From CAZVIK01 sp964627045 (lineage in GTDB: Bacteria; Acidobacteriota; Terriglobia; Bryobacterales; Bryobacteraceae): a stretch of 16,040 nt of DNA. The translations under genes were made by a program, and so were the position numbers. Under the pieces are notes generated by a model. That model was not told the DNA's origin, ran no database searches, and saw nothing but the letters and a program-made list of their open reading frames with translations. This document shows positions 1 through 8,009 of this stretch, in pieces. Positions within the stretch are counted from its first letter, which is position 1, and every line of letters starts with the position of its first letter. The stretch covers positions 1-16,040 of the forward strand of contig CAZVIK010000087.1 in NCBI GenBank assembly GCA_964627045.1, given 5' to 3'.

Positions 1-1
1 C

Positions 2-1291
2 GCCCAATGCCACCTCCGAGGGATCCTGGTCTTCGCCTGGCTGGAACTCCCTCACGTCAGCGAGGAGTTTTGGCGGGCGCATCCCGGCTGGCGCGAAAAG
101 ACGGCTCTCGGACAGGACGCGCACCTGGATTGGCGAAAGCTCATGAACCTTGCCGATCCGGATTGCTACGCGGCCGCCGCCGCCGGGGTCCGGGAGTTGC
201 TACTCCGTTTCGACTGGGACGGCGTCAATCTGGCCGAACTCTATTTTGAGTCGCTCCAGGGGCAAGATAACCCGTCCCGGTTCACCCCCATGAACGGCGT
301 GGTGCGCCGGGAGTTTCAAGCGCGGCACGGTTTCGATCCGGCCGATCTGTTTGACACCGCTTCGCCCCGCAGCCATAAGGCAAACCCTGTCGGATTGCGC
401 CTCTGGTTGGACTATCGCTCCTGGCTGGTGCACAGGTTGCAGGTCCAGTGGATCGAAGAACTCGAGCGGGTGCGCGCCGTCAAGCCGGGCCTGGCACTGG
501 TTCTCACCCACATCGACGATCAGTTCGACCCGGCCATGCGAGACGCCCTGGGCGCCGATGCCAGATCTTTGATGCCGCTACTTGCACGCCCCCATCTGAC
601 TTTCCTGGCCGAAGACCCCGCCACCGTCTGGAACCTGGACGCCGAACGCTACGGCGAGATCGCGCTCCGTTACGGCACCCTCACCGAGCACGGCGAGCGG
701 CTCGCCATCGACGTGAACATCGTGGATCGTTACCAGGATGTCTACCCTACCAAACAGCAGACTGGCACGGAACTCTACCGCTTGGCGCGGCACGCCTCAT
801 TAGCCTTTCCACGCGTGGCCCTTTACTCGGAGAACTCCATCCAGGCCAGGGACGTGGCGTGGCTGTCGTCGGCCGCCGCCGGGATCGAATCCTGGTTCCG
901 CCGGGACGGGCGGTTGGTTGTCGAATCGCGGTTCGGCACCGGAGTCCGGTGGGAAGGCCCCGTCCTGGTGAACGGCAAGCCATGGCCGGTCGGAACCGGG
1001 GACACGGTCTGGCTCCCGGCCGGCCGGCACACGGTCGAGCGTGCGGCTTCCGCTCCACGCATCCGCGTACTCGAACTATCCGCTCAGCTGATCCGGGCCA
1101 GAACCCTGCGAAACGGTCTCGAGCTCGTCTATCGGAGCGGCGGGCGGGCCCTCGCGATCCTGGATCGGACGCCCACGCGGGTTTGGGTGGACGGGGTTCC
1201 GATGCCGCCCGCGGTGGCCCCCGCGAAAGAGGCGTTCACGCTCTTCCTGCCGGAAGGCGAACATGTGCTCCGAGTGGATGCACCGGACTAG
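2..1291 (+). CDS. Glycosyl hydrolase-like TIM-barrel protein, 5'-truncated
   Basis: The reading frame is open from the window edge, so the gene starts upstream; the first internal ATG at 143 lies mid-domain and is not the start. The visible part is about 429 residues. The segment encoded near 125-255 (asparagine, then a run to FDWDGVNLAELYFES) resembles the strand of GH10-like/DUF187 or PgaB-type barrels, where a 'DxDGIHxD' stretch lines the active site. A preceding WLELPHVSEEFW segment fits an earlier barrel strand. The last 120 or so residues look beta-rich and may be an accessory domain. Inferred role: a carbohydrate-active or polysaccharide-binding enzyme; substrate, catalytic residues and signal peptide cannot be seen. 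It converges on the membrane fusion protein gene, and the two stop codons overlap in the CTAG at 1288-1291. The coding call is firm, the family is tentative. Confidence 0.7.
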   Translation, partial: AQCHLRGILVFAWLELPHVSEEFWRAHPGWREKTALGQDAHLDWRKLMNLADPDCYAAAAAGVRELLLRFDWDGVNLAELYFESLQGQDNPSRFTPMNGVVRREFQARHGFDPADLFDTASPRSHKANPVGLRLWLDYRSWLVHRLQVQWIEELERVRAVKPGLALVLTHIDDQFDPAMRDALGADARSLMPLLARPHLTFLAEDPATVWNLDAERYGEIALRYGTLTEHGERLAIDVNIVDRYQDVYPTKQQTGTELYRLARHASLAFPRVALYSENSIQARDVAWLSSAAAGIESWFRRDGRLVVESRFGTGVRWEGPVLVNGKPWPVGTGDTVWLPAGRHTVERAASAPRIRVLELSAQLIRARTLRNGLELVYRSGGRALAILDRTPTRVWVDGVPMPPAVAPAKEAFTLFLPEGEHVLRVDAPD

Positions 1292-2631
1292 GAAGCAGCC
1301 GGCGGAATGGTTAAGGCTACCTCGTCGCCGGACGAAAGTCCGGAAACCACCGCAGCCTGGGTGTCGTTCTTGAGACCGACCTTAACGAAACGCTTCTCGA
1401 AACCGGTGCCTCGTTTGAGATACACGAAGTGCTGCCCCCCATCTTGGTGGAGCGCCTCGAGGGGAACCAGCGGCTTGTTTTCCGCTCGGTCCAGGACGAT
1501 GTCGGCCGCGCCGGACATGTCCGGCAACAGCCTGCTGTCTTGACCTTTGATCCGGATCATCACCGGTACGCTGCGCACGTAGACGCTCTCGAACATGGAC
1601 GCTCGGGCCAGCGCGCCCACACTGTAAACCGTGCCGGGAAACACCAGCCCTGGAAACGCGTCGAGCGACACGTTGGCCTCTTCGCCCACACGCAGATCGC
1701 TGGTTTCGGCCTGGCTTGCCGACGCCTCCAGTTGCATGCTTGAAGTATCGACGATCTTCATGAACGACCGGCCGGGGTTCACTGTGTCGCCGACAGCATA
1801 CTGGGCCTGGGTTCCGCCAGTGCGCTCCAAAGATTGCAGGACCACCAGGCCCGCCATCGGAGCCCGGAACGTGTAAGCCCTCATGTCGTTCTGGGTGCGA
1901 TCGTACATCAGCTGTTGGCGCTTCAACGACAACTCGCTGACGCGAAGCGTCGCATCCAGCGACGTCTTCTTGAGCGGTAGGGCCTTCAACTGCTGCTGGT
2001 AGGCGGCCTCCGCCTCCTCCATGGTGAGCTTGAGGAGTTCCTGCTCGATGGGGGTCTTGACCTCGCTGGCCTTATAGTCCAGAACCGCCTGGTCATAGGT
2101 CGCCTTTCGCGACCGGACCGTCTGTTCCAGGTTCAGCCAGTCGAGTTGTTGGGAAGCCTTCAGGGTACCCAGGCTCAACTGCTGCTGTTGTAAGTTGGCG
2201 TCCATCGTATCGATGACGGTGCGCAGTTGCTCGTTGTCTAGTTCTGCCACCACGTCACCGGCCTGCACCGTGCTGCCTCCCGCCGCCAACCGCGTGAGCA
2301 CTAAACCGCCCGACCCACCGCGCTGTCCCCGGAAACTCGTTACGGTGACCGACGCGTAGCGGCGCGCCGAGGTCTGTCCGCTGAGGCGCAGCGTTCGATC
2401 CAGTGTCCCCACCTTCACGACGGCCGTCGGGATGACCGCCGCCACGGCGGCCTGTTTGGCCCGGACGGCGCGGCTCTTGACCAAGTTGTAGGCCACCAGG
2501 CTCCCGGCCACCGCGACGGCCAGGATCCATATGGTCCACCGGCTGCGGCGCGGGCGCGGCGGTTGGGGCCTCTTGGCGTCTTCCAGGGACGACCATTTCT
2601 GCTCGGAATTCGAATCGCTTGCTTTGGGCAT
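1288..2631 (-). CDS. HlyD/RND-type membrane fusion (periplasmic adaptor) protein
   Basis: 447 residues. The N-terminus is a charged, proline-rich cytoplasmic tail (1-31), followed by one membrane anchor (about 32-50). Residues 70-133 and 252-295 form the two halves of a barrel-sandwich (lipoyl-like) domain, recognisable by VQAGDVVAELD and TFRAPMAGLVV. They are split by a long Gln/Leu/Lys-rich alpha-hairpin (about 134-250). A beta-barrel (about 297-385) and a membrane-proximal domain follow. This is the standard adaptor layout that bridges an inner-membrane ABC, RND or MFS transporter to an outer-membrane channel. No partner is adjacent: the downstream neighbour is convergent and the upstream neighbour divergent, so the gene looks monocistronic. 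The start is the ATG at 2631, with only a weak purine stretch (AGGTAGGG) immediately before it. The substrate cannot be inferred. Confidence 0.88.
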   Translation of the reverse strand: MPKASDSNSEQKWSSLEDAKRPQPPRPRRSRWTIWILAVAVAGSLVAYNLVKSRAVRAKQAAVAAVIPTAVVKVGTLDRTLRLSGQTSARRYASVTVTSFRGQRGGSGGLVLTRLAAGGSTVQAGDVVAELDNEQLRTVIDTMDANLQQQQLSLGTLKASQQLDWLNLEQTVRSRKATYDQAVLDYKASEVKTPIEQELLKLTMEEAEAAYQQQLKALPLKKTSLDATLRVSELSLKRQQLMYDRTQNDMRAYTFRAPMAGLVVLQSLERTGGTQAQYAVGDTVNPGRSFMKIVDTSSMQLEASASQAETSDLRVGEEANVSLDAFPGLVFPGTVYSVGALARASMFESVYVRSVPVMIRIKGQDSRLLPDMSGAADIVLDRAENKPLVPLEALHQDGGQHFVYLKRGTGFEKRFVKVGLKNDTQAAVVSGLSSGDEVALTIPPAAS

Positions 2632-2820
2632 GCCCTACCTGTCAGGGTACTACAGACGCTCTCGTAGGATCAGGCGTCCCCGGAACGCCGCAGGTTACCG
2701 TCCGTGCCAGCGCGGCCACCGTCGATTGGGCGCGGACGGGTCGGCCCAGGAGCCGCCTTCCGACCCCGCCGGCGCCGGTACTAACCTTTGTAATCAGTCC
2801 CTTGCTACCCATTGAGAATA

Positions 2821-2848
2821 TTGACCATCTCCAATGAAATGTTAGATT
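2821..2848 (+). promoter_or_regulatory. Candidate sigma-70 promoter for the beta-propeller gene
   Basis: TTGACC (2821-2826) and TAGATT (2843-2848) are separated by 16 bases, inside an AT-rich island (about 2780-2880) that contrasts with the GC-rich surroundings. Transcription would begin near 2855 and give a leader of about 47 bases. The minus-35 is 5/6 and the minus-10 is 4/6 to consensus. No equally good site was found for the divergent membrane fusion protein gene. Confidence 0.45.
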
Positions 2849-2901
2849 TGACTGTGCAACGGACGGGTGTAGGCCTGTCTCTTGAAAGTTGAGGTGCCCT
2901 A

Positions 2902-5900
2902 GTGTTCAAAGCGAAGCTCCTGCGACTGACTCTGATCGCCGCGCTGGCTCTCCCGGCGTTCGCCGCGACGTTCGGCACGGTCGTCCCAATCGGTGGCCAT
3001 GGCTCGGACCTGGCTCTGGACGAGCGCCGAGGACTGCTCTATGTCGCGAACTTTACCGCCAACCGCATCGAGGTGATGTCCACCGGTTCTCGGACCCTGC
3101 GCGACCCGATCACGGTCGCTGCCCAGCCGGCATCGATCGCCTTGTCTCCCGACGGACGGTACCTAGTGGTCGCGCATTACGCCAAGTGGCTGTCGGGGGC
3201 AACGGCAAGCCCTTCGATCACCGTATTGGACCTTGACGCCGGAACCCGCCGCAGCATTGCCATGTCCGCCTCTCCTTTGGCGGTCGCCTTCGGGGCCAGT
3301 CCGTCGGCCCTTGTGGTGGCCTCCGATGGCTTCAAGTTGCTGGACCCCGGTACCGGCGTCCTCCAGACGCTGATCATGGCGGGCATGGCCGGCATGGACC
3401 TTCCCGCGGAATTGGCGACATTTCCGCCGGAGATTATCCAGGCATCGGCAGGCGTTTCCGGTGACGGCAAGTTCATCGTCGGCCTGGCGGGCACCGTGGA
3501 TCAGGAAGAGGAGAAGACCGTTCATTACATCTACAACGTCGAGACACGCGAAGTGGGCGTCACCTGGATCATTTCCAGTCCACCGATGGGCCCGCGCGTG
3601 GTCAGCGTGGACCAGACAGGCAGTTCTTTCATGCTCGGCTGGGGACTCTGGAGTTCGGGCACAGTCCTGCTGTCCCAATTCCCGTACGTTAAGGGCGAGT
3701 TGAACGTCGGGACCACGGCCTTCGACTGGTCTCGCTCCCTCATCTACGCACAGGTCCCGGTGGCGCGGGACGAGGGCGAAGCCGCTCCGGCCCCGGAATT
3801 GAGCGTGGTGGATGCCGACAACCTGACCGTGCGCGAGCGCATCCAGTTGCCCGAAAACCTGGCCGGGAGGTCGCAGATCAGTTCGGATCACAACACGATG
3901 TACGGCATCTCCGATAGCGGCATTATGGTCCTGCCCGTCGGCAGCCTCGCGGCGGCACCGCGCGTATCTGCGTCCAAAGAAGATCTCCTATTCCGGGGGA
4001 GCTTCTGCGACCGGCGCACCATCACGCAGGAGATCAACATCGTCGACCTCGGTGGCGGCTCAATCGACTTCAAGCTGTCGACCAGCATGGCCGGCGTGAC
4101 CCTCTCGCAGACCTCCGGGACCACGCCCGCAACCGTCAAGGTATTTGTCGACCCGGTTACCTATCAGAATCTCAAAGGAACGTCCGCCGGTACCATTCAG
4201 ATCAGCTCCAAAGGAGCGATCAACATCCCGTTCCCGGTTCGGGTTCTCATCAACACGCGCGAGCCGGAGCAACGCGGCGCGTTATTCAACGTCCCCGGAA
4301 AGCTAGTGGACATCCTTGCCGATCCGGTCCGGGACCGTTTCTACGTGTTGCGGCAGGACAAAAACCAGGTTCAGGTGTTCAATGCCGGCACCTACGAGAA
4401 GATCGCCACCCTGCGCACCGCCAATACGCCGATGCAGATGGCCATCTCCTACGACAATCGCTGGCTGCTGGTGGCCAACGACAACGCGCAGATCGTCAAT
4501 CGCTATGACTTGGACCGGCTCGAAGCGCTGCCGTACATCTCCTTCCCTCCGGGCCACTACCCGCACTCGATCGCCGTGTCCAGCAACGCAGTGTTGGTCA
4601 GCGTGCGAGGTGTCGCCGAGCCGATCGGGTGCCCGGACGGCACCGGCCTGCACACCATCGACCGGATCGATTTCGATTCTTTGACGGCCTCCATCGTGCC
4701 CTCGCTCGGCGTCTACTGCAATGACATCGCCGAGGGCACCGTGCTGACTTCATCCCCGGATGGCGCCTACATCCTGGCGGCCATGGACGACGGCAACGTT
4801 CTGCTCTACGAAGCCCAGGCCGACACGTTCGTGGCGTCCCGCAAGGACTTCAACGAATTGACCGGCGCCGTAGCGGCGCTCGGCAACTCGACATACGTGG
4901 TTGACAACAACCTGCTCAACCGTTCGCTGGTTCCCTACGCCGCCCTGGAAACGGGCACAGGGGCTTCCTCGGGATTCACTGTGCTTAACGGAGTGGGCAT
5001 CCGCAGCACGGCGCCCTCGCCCTCGGCGCCGGGTGTGATTCAGCGCGTAGATCTGGCCGACCCGTCGGCGGCCTACAGCCCGGCCAAGATGATCGAGGCT
5101 CCGCTGCTGGCGGGCAGTCTCAAGACCGACTACATCGGCCAGATCGGCCAGACGATCCCGCCGTTCACTCGGACGCTCGTCGTCCCGGCCAGCGGGGCGG
5201 CAATCGTCTCGCTGACCACTTCCGGGTTCACTGTGCTGCCCACCGACTTCGACGCCTTCATCGCCAAGCCGGCGATCACCAGCGTCGTCAACCTGGCCGA
5301 CGGCTCCAGCGCTCTGGCGCCGGGCGGGTTAATGGCGATCCGTGGCACGAACCTGAGCCGCATGACGGTCACCAACAGCGAGATGCCGGTCCCCACGACG
5401 CTCGGCGAGACTTGCGTCACGGTGAACAACGTCCGGGCTCCGCTGACAATGGTCTCCCCCGGCCAGATTAACGGCCAGATTCCGGCAGCTGTCTCCGGCA
5501 CTGCGACCTTCGTCGTCCGCACCGCGGGCGGAACCAGCGATCCATTTACCGCGACAGTCTCCGCCACCGCGCCGGCCGTGTTCCAGACAGCGACGGCGGG
5601 GCCGGCGACGGGACTGCCCGCCCTCTACCGCTTTGTGAACTACGAGCCGGTGACGCTGTCCAATCCGATCCACCCGGAAGACTACCTTGTCATTTACGTA
5701 ACGGGACTCGGCCGCACATCGCCCGAGGTTGCGGACGGCGCGCCCGCGCCTTCCAATCCGCTGGCCGTGGCGACAACGCAGCCGTCGGTGAAACTGGGCG
5801 GCGCTTCGCTGCCGGTCCTCTACGCTGGCCTGGTACCGGGCCTCGTCGGGGTGTATCAGATTAACGTGTATGTTCCCGCCGGCGTTACCCTGGGCACGAG

Positions 5901-5964
5901 TGTCCCGTTGGTCATCACGCGGGCCGACGGCGACGTCTCGATGTCGGTGCGGGTGGTGCGTTGA
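2902..5964 (+). CDS. Secreted beta-propeller protein with BACON-like and TIGR03437 domains
   Basis: 1020 residues with a GTG start, chosen because GAGGTG (2891-2896) sits 5 bases upstream and the next residues form a clean signal peptide (MFKAKLLRLTLIAALALPAFAA). Residues about 24-350 contain YVTN/beta-propeller-like blades (DLALDERRGLLYVANF, IALSPDGRYLVVAH). Residues about 352-454 resemble a BACON/Ig-like domain (LSQTSGTTPATVKVFVDP, then GTIQISS). A second propeller-like set follows (about 455-785, including a KLVDILADPVRDRFYVL blade). Residues about 790-1020 match TIGR03437, the Solibacter C-terminal domain (SVVNLADGSSALAPGGLMAIRG near its start, LPVLYAGLVPGLVGVYQINV near its end). It is probably exported and surface-exposed or periplasmic; no catalytic site is visible and a binding or scaffold role is inference. 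Its stop is followed after 35 bases by the outer-membrane barrel gene, so the two are probably co-transcribed. Confidence 0.9.
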   Translation: MFKAKLLRLTLIAALALPAFAATFGTVVPIGGHGSDLALDERRGLLYVANFTANRIEVMSTGSRTLRDPITVAAQPASIALSPDGRYLVVAHYAKWLSGATASPSITVLDLDAGTRRSIAMSASPLAVAFGASPSALVVASDGFKLLDPGTGVLQTLIMAGMAGMDLPAELATFPPEIIQASAGVSGDGKFIVGLAGTVDQEEEKTVHYIYNVETREVGVTWIISSPPMGPRVVSVDQTGSSFMLGWGLWSSGTVLLSQFPYVKGELNVGTTAFDWSRSLIYAQVPVARDEGEAAPAPELSVVDADNLTVRERIQLPENLAGRSQISSDHNTMYGISDSGIMVLPVGSLAAAPRVSASKEDLLFRGSFCDRRTITQEINIVDLGGGSIDFKLSTSMAGVTLSQTSGTTPATVKVFVDPVTYQNLKGTSAGTIQISSKGAINIPFPVRVLINTREPEQRGALFNVPGKLVDILADPVRDRFYVLRQDKNQVQVFNAGTYEKIATLRTANTPMQMAISYDNRWLLVANDNAQIVNRYDLDRLEALPYISFPPGHYPHSIAVSSNAVLVSVRGVAEPIGCPDGTGLHTIDRIDFDSLTASIVPSLGVYCNDIAEGTVLTSSPDGAYILAAMDDGNVLLYEAQADTFVASRKDFNELTGAVAALGNSTYVVDNNLLNRSLVPYAALETGTGASSGFTVLNGVGIRSTAPSPSAPGVIQRVDLADPSAAYSPAKMIEAPLLAGSLKTDYIGQIGQTIPPFTRTLVVPASGAAIVSLTTSGFTVLPTDFDAFIAKPAITSVVNLADGSSALAPGGLMAIRGTNLSRMTVTNSEMPVPTTLGETCVTVNNVRAPLTMVSPGQINGQIPAAVSGTATFVVRTAGGTSDPFTATVSATAPAVFQTATAGPATGLPALYRFVNYEPVTLSNPIHPEDYLVIYVTGLGRTSPEVADGAPAPSNPLAVATTQPSVKLGGASLPVLYAGLVPGLVGVYQINVYVPAGVTLGTSVPLVITRADGDVSMSVRVVR

Positions 5965-5999
5965 TGGGGAGCCGGCAATTGACCGGCTGGAGGAATTCT

Positions 6000-6644
6000 A
6001 TGCGGCTGATCGCACATATCCTTTTGACGGTGCTGTTGCTGCTGGCGGCATCCGCAGCCATGGCCCAGGAGTGGGAGTTGGGCGTCTCGGGAGGTTACGG
6101 GGTACCCTTGAATCCCACCGTAACCAATGCCGCCGGCGAAGGTAAGGCCGGCTTCAAGCACGGCCTCACCGCCGGCGTGGTGGCGGGAAACGACCTGTAT
6201 GAACGTGTCAGCGGTGAGATGCACTACCTCTACCGCGTCGGCGACCTTAAGGTGAAAGGCGGGGGGCAGGAAGCGCTTTTCAGTGGTGAATCCCACCTGA
6301 TTCACTATGACCTTCTCTACCACACCAAGGATCGAGGCGAACGTATTCGGCCTTTCGTGGCCGGCGGCTTCGGAATCCGCGTGTACCGCGGAACTGGCGC
6401 CGAGCACGCCTATCAGCCGGCCAGCAGTTTCGCCATACTCACTCGCACGCAGGAGACCAAGCCGTTGATCAGCGCCGGCGGCGGCGTCAAGGTGGCGTTG
6501 ACCGATTCTATCCACCTCCGCATCGAAGCGCGCGACTACATCACGCCGTTTCCGAAGTCGGTGGTCATGCCAGCCATCGGAGCCAAGATCAGCGGCTGGA
6601 TGCACGACATCGTGCCCACTGCCGGAATTAGCGTGAAATTCTAG
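6000..6644 (+). CDS. Outer-membrane beta-barrel protein
   Basis: 214 residues. The start is set at the ATG at 6000 because GGAGGA (5989-5994) lies 5 bases upstream and a signal peptide follows at once (MRLIAHILLTVLLLLAASAAMAQ, cleavage probably after AMA). An in-frame TTG at 5961 and ATG at 5964 overlap the previous stop and would add 12-13 residues in front of the signal, which is less likely. The mature part is made of short alternating strands with Gly/aromatic turns (LGVSGGYGVPL, IRPFVAGGFGIRVY, KPLISAGGGVKVAL) and ends in phenylalanine (GISVKF), the usual C-terminal signal of BAM-inserted proteins. The size fits an 8-stranded OmpA/OmpW-like barrel. It lies 35 bases after the beta-propeller gene and converges on the MFS gene. 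Ligand unknown. Confidence 0.85.
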   Translation: MRLIAHILLTVLLLLAASAAMAQEWELGVSGGYGVPLNPTVTNAAGEGKAGFKHGLTAGVVAGNDLYERVSGEMHYLYRVGDLKVKGGGQEALFSGESHLIHYDLLYHTKDRGERIRPFVAGGFGIRVYRGTGAEHAYQPASSFAILTRTQETKPLISAGGGVKVALTDSIHLRIEARDYITPFPKSVVMPAIGAKISGWMHDIVPTAGISVKF

Positions 6645-6654
6645 CTTCGGTTCT

Positions 6655-7935
6655 CTAGTCCCTTGGCGGCGGGGGTGCGGGCGGTTCGCCCCCTGCCATG
6701 CCTTGGGCCACAATCAAGTGGCGGGCTTCCAGGCGGAACGCGGGGAAGCGTCGCCAATACCAGAAGGCCCCCGCCAGGCAGGCCACCCCCCCCAGCGCCA
6801 CGGTGGCCGGCGCTCCCAACCCACCCGCCACTGCCCCAGCCCCCAACGCCCCCAGCGGAGCCATCCCCATGAACATCATCGAGTAGAGCGCCATGGCCCG
6901 CCCCCGCAAGTGGTCCGGCACCATGGTTTGCAGCAGCGTGTTCGAACAGGCCATCTGTACCATCAAACTGAACCCAACCGGAACCAACAATACCCAAGAA
7001 AGCCAGAAGGAACGCGACAGCGAAAATAGCACCAGACTGATCCCGAAGCCGGCGCAGGCGATGCCCAACAGGCGCCCGAGCCCCTTCACCCCCCTGCGGC
7101 TGGCGATAGCGAGCGCCCCCGCCACAGCCCCCAGGCCCGTCGCGCCCATCAGTAGCCCCAGCCCGCGCGCGCCGCCTTTCAGGATGCGGTCGGCGAAGAT
7201 CGGCATCAGGACCGTGTAGGGCGTGCCCACCATGCTCACCAACCCCAGCAGCGTCAATAGCACACGCACCGGCATCGCGTCCCGGAGGAGGTGCAGGCCC
7301 TCCAGCAACTCCCTGCCGATTGGCCCGTGGCCTCCGGGTCCAGGCCGCGGCTCAATGCGCATGGCCAGCAAGCCGCCAATCACGGCGATATAGCTGATGG
7401 CGTTTCCCAGAAAGCACCAGCCCTCGCCCACCGTCGACACCAGTAGCCCGGCCGCCGCCGGGCCCAACACCCGTGCCATGTTGAACATGGTCGAGTTCAA
7501 GGCGATCGCGTTGACCAGGTCTTCCTTCCCCACCATCTCGACGAAAAGGCTCTGCCGCGCGGGGATATCGAAAGCGTTCACCACACCCAGGGTGGCCGCC
7601 AGCACCATCACGTGCCACACCTGGACCTTGCCCGAGAGGGTCAACCCCGCCAGCGCGAACGCCAGCAGCATGGCCATCGCCTGCGTGCCGATTACCACGC
7701 GATGGCGGCTGTGCCGGTCCGCCACCGCGCCGCCCAGGGTTGAAAGCAGGAGGATGGGGATCTGGCCGGCAAACCCCACCGTGCCCAGCAACAACGACGA
7801 CCCGGTCAGCCGGTAGACCAGCCAGGATTGCGCCACGTTCTGCATCCAGGTGCCCGTCAAAGATAAGAGTTGGCCGCCGAAAAACAGCCGAAAGTTGCGG
7901 TGCCGCAGGGCGCGAAGGGTGACCGGCAGGGGCAT
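6655..7935 (-). CDS. MFS transporter of the EntS/MFS_3 type
   Basis: 426 residues, nearly all hydrophobic segments, consistent with a 12-helix major facilitator. The N-terminal RNFRLFFGGQLLSLTGTWMQNVAQSWLVYRLT stretch, the ADRHSRHRVV loop between helices 2 and 3, and NAFDIPARQSLFVEMVGKEDL are typical of the MFS_3 family (enterobactin exporter EntS and related exporters). A second loop (GVKGLGRLLG) mirrors the first in the C-terminal half. The likely role is proton-driven export of a small molecule; the substrate is unknown and no siderophore genes are nearby. The start is the ATG at 7935, with GGAGGA 14 bases upstream, a rather long spacing. It is divergent from galU and ends 10 bases from the barrel gene with no visible terminator. 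Confidence 0.9.
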   Translation of the reverse strand: MPLPVTLRALRHRNFRLFFGGQLLSLTGTWMQNVAQSWLVYRLTGSSLLLGTVGFAGQIPILLLSTLGGAVADRHSRHRVVIGTQAMAMLLAFALAGLTLSGKVQVWHVMVLAATLGVVNAFDIPARQSLFVEMVGKEDLVNAIALNSTMFNMARVLGPAAAGLLVSTVGEGWCFLGNAISYIAVIGGLLAMRIEPRPGPGGHGPIGRELLEGLHLLRDAMPVRVLLTLLGLVSMVGTPYTVLMPIFADRILKGGARGLGLLMGATGLGAVAGALAIASRRGVKGLGRLLGIACAGFGISLVLFSLSRSFWLSWVLLVPVGFSLMVQMACSNTLLQTMVPDHLRGRAMALYSMMFMGMAPLGALGAGAVAGGLGAPATVALGGVACLAGAFWYWRRFPAFRLEARHLIVAQGMAGGEPPAPPPPRD

Positions 7936-7996
7936 GGCGCGGTAAATAGTCCTCCATTGTCGCGCGATTCGCGTGCCCCACGCCGTTCGCGGCGCT

Positions 7997-8002
7997 TAGA
8001 AT
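7997..8002 (+). promoter_or_regulatory. Minus-10 box (TAGAAT) of galU
   Basis: TAGAAT matches the minus-10 consensus at 5/6 and lies 7 bases before the ATG at 8010, so a standard initiation point would fall on or next to that ATG. No good minus-35 is visible at the usual distance. The box overlaps the in-frame ATG at 8001, which argues against using 8001 as start. Confidence 0.4.
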
Positions 8003-8009
8003 GGGGTTA

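Noticed and set aside
448..1314. 288-codon open frame overlapping the hydrolase-like gene in another frame
   Set aside because: Its extreme Arg/Pro/Gly content shows a shadow of the true frame in GC-rich DNA.
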